From Sphaerosporella brunnea (lineage: Eukaryota > Ascomycota > Pezizomycetes > Pezizales > Pyronemataceae): a stretch of 34,619 nt of DNA. The stretch spans positions 1 to 34,619 of the forward strand of contig VXIS01000421.1 in assembly GCA_008704415.1 (NCBI GenBank), in the 5' to 3' direction. Shown here piece by piece: positions 1 through 8,990 of this stretch. The notes below the pieces were generated by a model. It had not been told where the DNA came from, searched no databases, and was given only the letters and a program-made list of their open reading frames with translations. Each line of letters starts with the position of its first letter. Position 1 is the stretch's first letter. The position numbers were made by a program, and so were the translations under genes.

Positions 1-129
1 CCCGTTATGCACCAACTACAGGCAAACACATTTGTCCGTGACAGACTCCCGAAGCCAAACTCTCCTGCCTTCCAAAGCGCGTCTGCAGCACTGTATTAAA
101 AAGCGCTCCGCCAGGTCCGTGGTACCAGC

Positions 130-300
130 CAGGGCAGCCAATAGACGGGCCGGCCCGTGGGACAAACAGGGCCCCACAATGTGGGACAGGCCGGGGCATG
201 CACCTGGCACTCGGACAGGTTCCGGGCGACCCTCTCCAGGTCTGGATGTCTCATAGGTGCCTGGCGGTGCCGGTTATTCGGCGATTTCCTTGGTGCCGAT
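130..300 (-). mobile_element. Partial CAGGG-type hAT-like element (left arm)
   Basis: The sequence starts at the terminus CAGGGCAGCCAATAGAC, followed by GGGCCGGCC and a stretch clearly homologous to the right half of the full element at 19891-20457 read in reverse. Shared pieces include GGCCCCACA, GCATGCACC/GCGTGTCGC-like spacers, CTCCAGGTCTGGATG against GTCAATGTCTGGATG, and GTGCCGGT. After about 300 the similarity fades and I find no opposite terminus, so only one end is present. Confidence 0.6.
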
Positions 301-960
301 AAGTACTTGAGATGTTTGTCGCCATCCACGGATTGTGTGCAGCGGCCTTCACATTCCTCGCCCTCTCCACGATCTCACCAGACTCGATTCCTTTATCGGC
401 GACGGTGAGGTCGATCAGGTAGTTATTGGGGAGAGAGGGGTATTGGTCGCACTTTATGTGAAAGAATCTCCACAGCCCTGAGTGTGGGCCATGGTTTCCC
501 AGGCACCCCTAAGGCTAACATCTTGGGCAGCGGATCGCGTTCTCATACCAACTCAGTAGGCCGCAAAGAGTGATTGGGGGTGTAGTGACCACCGTGGTTG
601 GTTCAACGCATCTTGCAGACAACGCGCTATCAACAACCACCAAAATGACATCCTGCCAGTTCCTTTTGTCGTGCGGAAAACATTCTTTGGTCTCCAGCTG
701 TCTCCCACCCAGTGCTCCAGGATTTTCTTTGAGCAAATCCCTTTCGCATTGCGCCCTCTGCAAGCTATCTCCAGTTGTCAATACCCACATCTCCGGTTTT
801 CGGTGCTCAAACCTGTCCGCAGCCGCTCCTTTTCCAATCTTGTCGCCACTTGTCAACATGTACCATTCAAAGATCTTCAATGACCGTCCTCCACAACATC
901 GCAACGAGTGGTAAGCATCCTCCACATCCTCGACCAGCGATCGCATCTGACAGCTACACA

Positions 961-1587
961 ATGACAGAAAAGAACATGCCGCCCAAACCGAGCCTGAAAG
1001 GCAGTTTTGCAGAGGCGGTTCTCGTCAAGCGCAGCAATATTGACCTTTACCAGTACACAATGCGCGTGTGTCGCAACAACCGCTGGGACAGGAAAACCGG
1101 CTTTAACCAGAATCAGATGCACGAGCACACTGGACGGCCGGCGCTTGTCCGAACAATTGCGAACACAAAAGAATATACCCTGGGCTATAGGTTCCGCCAA
1201 TGGATAAGCGGTGCGTGCATAGGGGTTTTGATTGCCTGTTTCGATAACCGCGAGGTTCCTGGTACCGGTAACTATCTCCGCCTCCAGCTGTTCAGACGGT
1301 CATCCTGTTTACCGAGCGCTCCTGTTGCTGTGCCGCCACCTCCTCCTCCTCCGCCGCCGCCACCTCATCGGCTGCCCCAGCCAGTTTATCCTGCCAGCAG
1401 CATGGTGATCTACCCACAATTGGGTTTAAGCAAGATTCAAACCTCTGTCGATGCGCTGCCGAAACACATCGCTGACACCGTCAAGACTGAGTTGGATGCA
1501 CATTTGGCCAAATGCAAACCTCGATCGTGTCGTGGTGGTTGCTGCGACCACAAAACGGATGGTTCAGAGAAGCGAACACGGCGTTAA
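961..1587 (+). CDS. Hypothetical protein with polyproline tract (left copy)
   Basis: An ATG in fair context (CACAATGAC) opens 208 residues. The N-terminal half reads MTEKNMPPKPSLKG and AVLVKRSNIDLYQYTMRV. The middle has a run of 11 prolines near residues 124-134. The C-terminal part has PHRLPQPVYP followed by a short amphipathic stretch and a Cys/Arg/Lys-rich end. The same frame stays open upstream to 775, but that part looks like untranslated sequence. The ORF is identical in length in both arms, so no indel separates them here. I do not recognise a family. It converges on, and overlaps by 24 bases, the unknown minus-strand gene at 1564-2571. Confidence 0.35.
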   Translation: MTEKNMPPKPSLKGSFAEAVLVKRSNIDLYQYTMRVCRNNRWDRKTGFNQNQMHEHTGRPALVRTIANTKEYTLGYRFRQWISGACIGVLIACFDNREVPGTGNYLRLQLFRRSSCLPSAPVAVPPPPPPPPPPPHRLPQPVYPASSMVIYPQLGLSKIQTSVDALPKHIADTVKTELDAHLAKCKPRSCRGGCCDHKTDGSEKRTRR

Positions 1588-2571
1588 ATGTGTTCTGCCG
1601 ACGTACCTTCTCTTCGGCGGTGCTTGTTGTTCTCTTCGGCGGTGCTTGTTCTTCTCTTCGGCGGTGCTTGTTCTTCTCTTCGGCGGTGGTTGTTTCGCGA
1701 ACCTCTCTTCGTCGCTTGCCACCTGTATCAGTTTTTTTCTTTCGGCGGTTGTCGTCGAGCTTGTACTGGTCATTCAGGTCCTAAACATTCGCAATACGCG
1801 CATCAACGGGTCGGCAGTCATGCAGCCTGAGGGCCGTCAAATCGTTCGGGACGTAGTTGTGGCCCCTCCACAGCTCCCCAACGCAATTACGCTTGACGGC
1901 ATCCCGGAGCTCGGCTGGCGTCTTGATGTCCATGTAGGTTGACCGAAAGCTCTTCTCAGGACACCGAAAAATGTTGCACTTGGTTTGCCCTCATCACCAA
2001 GATTGATACCGACGGCTGCAGTGGCACCCGCTGGAGCAGGTTCCGTGGGAACAATGATCCACTTGCCCCGCTCGCGGTTGTGCGACATCTTCGCGTTGCA
2101 GGTCCAGGTTGTATATCTCTCCTCATTGAACTTCTGCAGCGTCGAGGTGGGATGGACATGATTGGCTTGTGGTACGTGCTCTGGAAGGCCGCAGCGGGAA
2201 TGATTCTCGTTGGAGGTAAACGGGTGGGATCGTTCGCGACGCGTCGTCTACGTTTCCACAAAAGACAAGATGGGATGCAGAACCGAATCTCGAGATGCAG
2301 CGTTGGAGAGGCATGGCTTATAACTTGCAAAATTGAAGCGACCGAATCGACCTGGACGATCTTCGCGTTCCATGAAAGTACAGGAGGCCTGACGATGATG
2401 TGCGCGTGATCCCAAACGCTCCCCGGTGGTAGCCGTCTGCACCAATCGTGCCGGACGTAGCAACAGTGGTTTGCTGGTCGCCGATGAATACGGTGTTGTG
2501 TCAATAAACTGGACATCGTGGGACCCTGCACCCCCAGGTCTCGTACTGCTCTGGCCGATCACTCGGAGCAA
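1564..2571 (-). pseudogene. Unrecognised gene with Lys/Arg-rich repeat tail (left copy)
   Basis: Mirror copy of 12321-13330; see that entry for the protein. In the left arm the 3' coding part is further shifted near 1713-1727, where a T-run and a C-run are each one base shorter than in the right arm. The stop codon (1564-1566) lies inside the 3' end of the plus-strand ORF at 961-1587, giving a 24-base convergent overlap. Confidence 0.35.
1608..1692. repeat. 22-bp minisatellite, about four copies (left arm)
   Basis: The core CTCTTCGGCGGTGCTTGTT recurs with a 22-base period; the CGGCGG anchors are at 1615, 1637, 1659 and 1681. On the minus strand it encodes the basic tail of the unknown gene, cycling through all three frames because 22 is not a multiple of three. 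Confidence 0.9.
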
Positions 2572-3404
2572 TGCACGGGTGCTGTCGAGGACACAGCATG
2601 TGTGCGTGAAATCGCTGGACAGCCCAAGGATTATAAAAGCGCCTCTACAGTTGCAACTTGCACTCGATGAGTGCTTGAGTTCCCGGATACGTTTCCGATA
2701 CTATTTGGATCGGGCTCGCGCAAGCAATCTTGGACGCGATGTGTCAAAGCTGGGTTCCATATCAAATCATACCATTCAAACCACCAACATTACAACTCGC
2801 AAATCCCCAACGAGCACAAAGTCCGGTGATTGATCGTTTCTGCATGGATCTAAGCCTCTATTGCAGGGTGGTGGAGTCGGTGTGGAACGGGGGGGGGGGG
2901 TGTTTGAGCGAGTTCCTAAGGCGGAACGCCGCGACGCAGCAGAGGTAGTTTGTGTCGAAGCAGCTCTGACCCTAACCCTACGTCAACGTTCCATAACCGA
3001 TAGGATCAGGGATTGACTCGTCACCAAGACCTTGATGGCTGTGGATATATACACAGACGACAGGCATACGCTTTTTAATCAGGATCAGCAGCTATCCAGG
3101 CTTTACCAACGCCGGCATCTCAGCTGAATGAACCGCGCTCGTTGGACTCAAAAAGACCGGCAGGCCTGGCAACGGCACGCCACCGAATGGATTGTGGCGA
3201 AAACCACAGCCTCGCCAAGGAAGGCGATGATGCTGGAGGCGCGGAACAAGTCAACCCAGGGACGCGTTCCGCGACAGTGCGGAAAGAAAGCAAGGCCGGC
3301 GAAGGTGAAGAGAAGTCGGGGGCTAGCCCGGGGCAGATGCCGCAGCAGTCTCCTCGGTTGCGATCATATCGGATACGCGATAACCGGGATGCAGGATGAA
3401 AAGA

Positions 3405-3416
3405 TTTAGGGTTAGG
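3405..3416. repeat. Telomere-like TTTAGGGTTAGG motif (left arm)
   Basis: A short interstitial telomere-type sequence. Related pieces are at 2970-2981 (CCCTAACCCTAC) and 3514-3526 (CTTAGGGTTAGGG), with mirror copies in the right arm. None is long enough to be a telomere. They may mark old subtelomeric joins or be chance. Confidence 0.5.
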
Positions 3417-3424
3417 TTATTAGG

Positions 3425-3485
3425 TTATCTGGTTGATCAGGCCGTTATCTAGATGATCAGCGCGCTATCTAGATGATCAGGCTGG
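3425..3485. repeat. Three-copy ~20-bp tandem repeat (left arm)
   Basis: Three adjacent units share the core TATCT(A/G)GATGATCAG: 3425-3444 (variant TGGTTGATCAG), 3445-3465 and 3466-3485. They lie between two TTAGGG-type fragments. The mirror copy is at 11407-11467. Confidence 0.75.
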
Positions 3486-4365
3486 TATCGCACACGATCG
3501 CAAAGATAAGACGCTTAGGGTTAGGGCGAATCGCGCAATCTCGCCGCATTCAAACACTTCGTCAATAAAAGCAAAACGGCGATGGCCCGGTAACGCTGAA
3601 GATATGCCGGTTATCGCAGAAAAAAATTCCCAATTGCGTGGCGGTGTTGTCGCGGTGGAAGAGGGGTGTTTAAGCGAGTCCGTGAGGCGCACCACGGACA
3701 ATCTGTATAGCTGGTGGAGTCGCTGTCAAAACATGGGAACTTCAACGTGTCGTACAAAGAGAGTGAGTGATACGTTTTGCCAGGGGTGGCCGCTTGAACA
3801 CGAATCACCAGGCTCCGCGTGGAAATGGTGGCCAACCATGCTTTACTGTTAACGGCGCCACAGCGGCGGTAACGACTGACCCCGTCGAATGGGAGACTTT
3901 GACTCTGGCTCACCACTCGCAGGCAAACGCGCGTCCATTGACTTAGACCAAGGCATCCATCGTGAGATCGCATGCACGTGCACATGGCCAGTGATACTGC
4001 GTTCCGCAAAACAGTTTGTTTCCCCATCCAGGTCTACCTGGCCACCCAAAAGCGGAAGCACAGAAAGCGCAGCACTACAGCCTCGCAAGAGTATCGTATT
4101 GTCCGCCATTGCCAGCGTTCAAGGGTGTGGGACCCGTTTGCCTCGAACACGACCACAACGCCGATGTTGAATCGGCATCTCGAGACGCATTCCAATTGTC
4201 CCGACTGGGTGTCCTTTCTCCCAAGCTGGAGATCCTATTACCACGAAGCCAAACAGGCTCTTGGAGACATCAAGTAGAGCATGCTTGTTACTCAAAAGCT
4301 GGTTGGGGCAGGATGATTTGGAAGTGTGGGAACGCGAAGGGTTAAGCAAGGAGGATGCGGACGCG

Positions 4366-4746
4366 TAGTGCTGTGCACGGGTCGGCGACCGCCTCAACGG
4401 ACTCCAATCCACCCCGCCCCGCCCCCGGCCGCCCCGTCGACAACCCGGCCACCCAGTATATTACATAATGCCGGGTGTCCACCGGAGACGCCGTGTTCTT
4501 GAATTCCACTGTCAGACGAACATCTTGTGTGCCAATTGTGGACGGGGAGGTGTACCGGCCCTCATTGCCCCACATACATCAGTCTCACCTCGACGCCGCC
4601 CCGAGATTCCCCGTCGCACCCCGATACACCCCGCCCAACCCCGATCACCCCGTCGTGTCCCGGTGCACCCCGCCCTTCCCTGGCCTACACCGCCGCGTCC
4701 CGCCCGCCCCCCCCCCCCCCGACCGGTCGCCCAATGCACAGCACTA
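4366..4746. mobile_element. GC-rich hAT-like MITE (left arm)
   Basis: The element begins TAGTGCTGTGCAC and ends TGCACAGCACTA, forming 12-base terminal inverted repeats that fit the hAT terminal rule YARNG. The interior is a degenerate CACCCCG/CCCCGTCG tract. Flanking 8-mers are CGGACGCG and CTGACATG, matching at 5 of 8 positions, so the target duplication is weak or decayed. It belongs with the elements at 28825-29117 and 33920-34358, which have closely similar ends (TAGAGCTGTGCAC) and the same type of interior. There is no transposase ORF, so it would need one in trans. A 14-C run at 4707-4720 distinguishes it from the right-arm copy. Confidence 0.7.
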
Positions 4747-6101
4747 CTGACATGACCACGAAGGTGGTCAACGAGCAAGCCAAGCAGCTGCGTGCACGTG
4801 CTAGATGCAGATGCTGGTGGAACGCGGTTAAGAGGAGGCAAGGCACAACCAAGTGTGGGGTCGCCAACGCCGGACGCGCGCTCGGGGCGGCCATCCGCGC
4901 GCCAAGAGGGAGCACTGGGACAACTTTTTGCAATACGCCGGCCCTGCAGATAGCTGGACAGCGCTCAGATACACCCAGAAATTGACCACTGCTGACGGGG
5001 GGCCCGCTTGTTGGACGGGACGACAACCACGACCTAAAAGAGTTGCATGGTGGCGTGCCAAACCTGCTCACCCCCGCAAACAGACAACTGGGCCGACGAG
5101 GAGATTGCGCACCTGAGGCCGGACACAACAGTCCAGGACTTTGGGGTTCGAGCGGCATGCTTTGCCCAGGCATTCCGCTCCGCCGCCGGCCCAGACAGGC
5201 TGTGGCCAGCAGCCGCGAGGCTGGTCTGGCAATGGGCATGCGTCTGCCAGGGGCATCAGCTGCCCCCACGTCTTGTACAAAGCCTGGATTTCCGAGTGCG
5301 GATCGTGGTTTCGCGTTCAGATTGGAGTTAGCCAACGGACAGCTCGGCTTGTGTCCATCACTGTTTGCCGGAGTTGGCCAGTTGATATTACTTAGCATTT
5401 CTGTTCTCCCAACCGCAACGTCACGGCGTGTCTGTCTGTTTTGGGCGCTTTTCCTACTGGTTTCTCGTCGATAGTGCGAGCTTAGTTCCCCGTTCCCAGT
5501 ACGCCTGGGGTGGACCTGCGGAAATATTGCACGCACGCTTGAGAAGCTGTTGTCGGCGCGCGCCCGGACTTTGGGTGCGTTGTGGTAGGTTGCTGCGCCG
5601 GCAGGACGGGCCGGGTGGCACATATCCGCATCAACTCCCTAAACCATCGACCGAGTGCCGATTGTGTCATCCCTTCAGCCGCAGGCCGCAATATCTCGGA
5701 AACCACGGCGCCAGATGAGAAGAAACCACTCATTTCCTCGAAGCCGGGAGGAGTTACGACTTGGAACGCTGCATTACTCTGAGCATAGCAACTGGCTGTC
5801 CGCAAAAAAACGGCGCGACGAATGATTACCACGAACGAAAGTCTACTATGAAATGCAACAGCGAATGTATAAAATTACACGCAAATGTAGGGAGCGCCCT
5901 TAACGCTCAAACGAATCCACCACCACCAGTAAAGCCACCACCACCACCACCACCGCCGCCACCACCACCGTGCCAGCCCCGGTCTCCGCCTTCACATCCC
6001 AGGTACCACGTCATCCGTCAATCTGCAACCATACACTTAATACCAGCCCGCACCAGCACGCACGCCCTTGCTCACGACTCCCGTCCTGACGCGCTGGATG
6101 A
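4747..6101. other. Intergenic region without a supported gene (left; mirror 8806-10160)
   Basis: It holds long but overlapping ORFs on both strands, for example 4685-5623 minus, whose downstream end runs into the C-run of the MITE. None shows conserved motifs. Apart from the CCA/CCG run at 5917-5970, I see no repeats. Several arm-to-arm indels cluster here (near 5211-5216, 5290, 5363 and 5452). Confidence 0.5.
5917..5970. repeat. CCA/CCG microsatellite (left arm)
   Basis: Imperfect CCA repeats with a few CCG units, just beyond the 3' end of the central gene. The run creates a polyproline reading frame on the plus strand (5761-6156), which I take to be a by-product and not a protein. The mirror copy is at 8937-8990. 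Confidence 0.85.
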
Positions 6102-7449
6102 TTATACCCCGCCATCCCAGCTTGCCTCCCCCCCGTCTCCCCTTAAGCCCACCTGAATCCAGACTATGATGCACAGCCTCACCAGCTCGACTTTGCCACG
6201 ATGCATACCATTGCACAATGCACATGCCCACAGACCCATGTAACCACCCGCCGCACCACCCGTGACTACCTGCACCTCCGCTTCTTGCCCTTCCGGTTGA
6301 GTCATCTCATCGGTAGTTCGTTCCGTCCTAATCAGTGCTGGGTTCAGAGGCTCCCAACTCGGATCCAGTTGATGCCACTCCGCTTCCTCCTCCTCCTCAC
6401 GCGGATCTGTTTCCTCACGGCTTGCCGTGGCCTTCTTTCGCGGTGCGATGTCACGCGCCGCTGCATAGTGCTCCGATCTCGCATCCGCACCCGGCTTCGT
6501 CCTCTTTGTGCGCGCTCCGCGTTGCTTCGGATGCAGTGCGCCATGGTTCATTGGTGTAGTGCTATGCTCATCCCCAAGTGCATCATCGGCGCTCGTCTTC
6601 AGTTGCCTAATTGTCGATGCAGTGTCCTGTCCGTCCGCTCCCGAGGTCTCGGCGGCGACTCGCTTCCATTTCTTCATTGTCAATGCGGTGTCCGGCTCCA
6701 CGACTCTTGTAATATCGTCAGCGCTGCGCTTCTTGGTCCGTGACATCCATCGAAAGCGGCGAGCTGCTGTTTTTGACTCCAGATGCCCCATGAATGGTCG
6801 CGTGGCCAAGGCGCCAAAGATAATTTGCACCAATTCTTGGCCACTCGTTCGTCCTGGGATGGCGTAGCGCGAGACAGCGGGCCTGTCACCTGGAGATAGC
6901 GGATCGTGAGGGTCTTCGAGACACCGGAGGAACGCCGCCGAGACCGTAGCAGTGACTGGAATGAATTTGGGACCGCGGGCACGGGGAACGCAGCCAAGCA
7001 CGTGAGTCTACGCGAGCACAATCGTCAGTTTGCCTTCGGACAAGGAGCGATCGTCGGTACCAACTGTATAGCTGTCTCTCGGACAATTCAGACGCATCAG
7101 TTCCCGGTGTTGATTCTGCGTCATCGCCACCAAAATTGCGAACTCGTAAGGATTGATATGCGCGTCCTGGCAGACCCGCATTGACAGGCGGATCTCCTTC
7201 CGGATTCTAGCGATCGAGGTCCGCGCGATGTACGATAACACGGGGCAACGCGAGGTCTCCAACGTCGCGCGTAATGATGACCACCGTGTCAAGGAGGGGA
7301 TACACGCTGTTGCCGAAGCGAAAGCCGAACCCGCGGGCCGAAGTCAACGCCCGGAAGAGCGTGCGGCGGAAAAACAGCCCGTGCAATAGGATCCCAAGCC
7401 AGATATAAGGCTCGCGTTCATGCTCCAGGAACTCCGGTTGTTTGCTGGC
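6102..7449 (-). CDS. 5'-truncated gene, fungal unknown-function family (left copy)
   Basis: Read from the palindrome centre, this encodes about 430 residues after removal of one intron (7008-7064). The first part is ordered: EREPYIWLG near residue 15, a hydrophobic LLHGLFFRRTLFRAL stretch, VVIITRDVGDLALP near 55-70, and YEFAILVAMTQNQHREL near 100-118. After the intron comes KFIPVTATVSAAFL. The last ~250 residues are rich in K, R, E and T, with an acidic run near residue 330, and look disordered. The ordered part resembles, from memory, a large family of fungal hypothetical proteins of unknown role. One extra C near 7243-7246 breaks the frame here but not in the other arm. The 5' end is missing at the palindrome centre. 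Function is unknown. Confidence 0.55.
7008..7064 (-). other. Predicted 57-nt intron (left copy)
   Basis: This is identical to the intron at 7842-7898 in the other arm: donor GTTGGT, branch CTGAC, acceptor TAG. The presence of the TAG in both arms shows that this stop is not one of the arm-specific sequence errors. Confidence 0.5.
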
Positions 7450-7457
7450 CAAGTCAT
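7450..7457. other. Palindrome centre, 8-base spacer
   Basis: The bases CAAGTCAT separate TTTGCTGGC (7441-7449) from its complement GCCAGCAAA (7458-7466). The centre lies inside a coding frame: both copies of the central gene begin at this point with no start codon or upstream exon. A short spacer with no repeat at the turn fits a fold-back or template-switch junction better than two separate insertions, but sequence alone cannot separate a real junction from a read artefact. Confidence 0.9.
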
Positions 7458-8805
7458 GCCAGCAAACAACCGGAGTTCCTGGAGCATGAACGCGAGCCTT
7501 ATATTCTGGCTTGGGATCCTATTGCACGGGCTGTTTTTCCGCCGCACGCTCTTCCGGGCGTTGACTTCGGCCCGCGGGTTCGGCTTTCGCTTCGGCAACA
7601 GCGTGTATCCCTCCTTGACACGGTGGTCATCATTACGCGCGACGTTGGAGACCTCGCGTTGCCCGTGTTATCGTACATCGCGCGGACCTCGATCGCTAGA
7701 ATCCGGAAGGAGATCCGCCTGTCAATGCGGGTCTGCCAGGACGCGCATATCAATCCTTACGAGTTCGCAATTTTGGTGGCGATGACGCAGAATCAACACC
7801 GGGAACTGATGCGTCTGAATTGTCCGAGAGACAGCTATACAGTTGGTACCGACGATCGCTCCTTGTCCGAAGGCAAACTGACGATTGTGCTCGCGTAGAC
7901 TCACGTGCTTGGCTGCGTTCCCCGTGCCCGCGGTCCCAAATTCATTCCAGTCACTGCTACGGTCTCGGCGGCGTTCCTCCGGTGTCTCGAAGACCCTCAC
8001 GATCCGCTATCTTCCAGGTGACAGGCCCGCTGTCTCGCGCTACGCCATCCCAGGACGAACGAGTGGCCAAGAATTGGTGCAAATTATCTTTGGCGCCTTG
8101 GCCACGCGACCATTCATGGGGCATCTGGAGTCAAAAACAGCAGCTCGCCGCTTTCGATGGATGTCACGGACCAAGAAGCGCAGCGCTGACGATATTACAA
8201 GAGTCGTGGAGCCGGACACCGCATTGACAATGAAGAAATGGAAGCGAGTCGCCGCCGAGACCTCGGGAGCGGACGGACAGGACACTGCATCGACAATTAG
8301 GCAACTGAAGACGAGCGCCGATGATGCACTTGGGGATGAGCATAGCACTACACCAATGAACCATGGCGCACTGCATCCGAAGCAACGCGGAGCGCGCACA
8401 AAGAGGACGAAGCCGGGTGCGGATGCGAGATCGGAGCACTATGCAGCGGCGCGTGACATCGCACCGCGAAAGAAGGCCACGGCAAGCCGTGAGGAAACAG
8501 ATCCGCGTGAGGAGGAGGAGGAAGCGGAGTGGCATCAACTGGATCCGAGTTGGGAGCCTCTGAACCCAGCACTGATTAGGACGGAACGAACTACCGATGA
8601 GATGACTCAACCGGAAGGGCAAGAAGCGGAGGTGCAGGTAGTCACGGGTGGTGCGGCGGGTGGTTACATGGGTCTGTGGGCATGTGCATTGTGCAATGGT
8701 ATGCATCGTGGCAAAGTCGAGCTGGTGAGGCTGTGCATCATAGTCTGGATTCAGGTGGGCTTAAGGGGAGACGGGGGGGAGGCAAGCTGGGATGGCGGGG
8801 TATAA
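7458..8805 (+). CDS. 5'-truncated gene, fungal unknown-function family (right copy)
   Basis: This is the mirror copy of the gene at 6102-7449, with the intron at 7842-7898 and the stop TAA at 8803-8805. The right copy has three one-base differences that break the frame where the left copy is open: an extra T near 7504, a missing C in the run near 7610, and an extra T near 8012. Conversely, it is open through DLALPVLSYIAR, where the left copy carries an extra C. Taking the open version at each site gives one uninterrupted frame from the centre to the stop, apart from the intron. The broken frames are therefore more likely consensus errors than evolutionary decay. Confidence 0.55.
7842..7898 (+). 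other. Predicted 57-nt intron (right copy)
   Basis: The sequence starts GTTGGT and ends GCGTAG, with a fungal-type branch site CTGAC at 7878-7882, 16 bases before the 3' end. Its length is a multiple of three and its last three bases are the only in-frame stop in the gene. Removing it joins DSYT to THVLGCVPRARG in the same frame. The donor is not the commonest fungal form (GTATGT or GTAAGT), so the exact 5' site is tentative. Confidence 0.5.
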
Positions 8806-8936
8806 TCATCCAGCGCGTCAGGACGGGAGTCGTGAGCAAGGGCGTGCGTGCTGGTGCGGGCTGGTATTAAGTGTATGGTTGCAGATTGACGGATGACGTG
8901 GTACCTGGGATGTGAAGGCGGAGACCGGGGCTGGCA

Positions 8937-8990
8937 CGGTGGTGGTGGCGGCGGTGGTGGTGGTGGTGGTGGCTTTACTGGTGGTGGTGG
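8937..8990. repeat. GGT/GGC microsatellite (right arm)
   Basis: Mirror of the CCA/CCG run at 5917-5970, at the same distance from the central gene's stop codon. Its length equals the left copy, unlike the C-run of the nearby MITE. Confidence 0.85.

Larger units (their letters stand above)
2572..4365. other. Intergenic region with telomere-like and short tandem repeats (left; mirror 10527-12320)
   Basis: I see no recognisable gene. It holds three TTAGGG-type fragments (2970-2981, 3405-3416, 3514-3526), the three-unit repeat at 3425-3485 and a 12-G run at 2889-2900. The G-run has the same length in both arms. Several short ORFs occur on both strands (for example 3128-3409 plus and 3611-4027 minus), but none shows a motif I recognise. 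The arms show no net length change from about 1950 to 4680. Confidence 0.6.
1..7449. repeat. Left arm of a ~14.9-kb near-perfect palindrome
   Basis: This stretch is the reverse complement of 7458-14893. Base 1 pairs with 14893 and base 7449 with 7458. The sum of paired coordinates moves only from 14894 (outer end) through 14892 (about 1950-4680) to 14907 (centre), so the two arms differ in net length by little more than a dozen bases. Most differences I could read are one-base indels, many in homopolymers, plus a C-run at 4707-4720 that is absent opposite. The arm begins at the first base of the window, so its true outer boundary is unknown. It may be a recent inverted duplication or a fold-back artefact. 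Confidence 0.97.

Noticed and set aside
3425..3485. Short regularly spaced repeats as a CRISPR array
   Set aside because: There are only three near-adjacent units with no distinct spacers, and the context is eukaryotic.
4468..4985. Several Pro/Arg-rich ORFs across the GC-rich MITE (and similar ones at 28700-29209 and 34153-34480)
   Set aside because: They arise in all frames from the CCCCG-type array within elements bounded by inverted ends, so they are compositional.
4685..5623. 312-codon minus-strand ORF
   Set aside because: It is long, but its composition is antisense-like, it runs into the C-run of the MITE, and the frame is broken in the other arm. No motif was recognised.
5761..6156. 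131-codon plus-strand ORF with a polyproline run (also 8751-9146 minus)
   Set aside because: The prolines come from the CCA/CCG microsatellite, and the 3' part is antisense to the tail of the central gene. No other protein-like feature was seen.
7008..7010. TAG in the central gene as a disabling nonsense mutation
   Set aside because: It is present in both arms and sits exactly at the 3' end of a plausible 57-nt intron with a CTGAC branch site.
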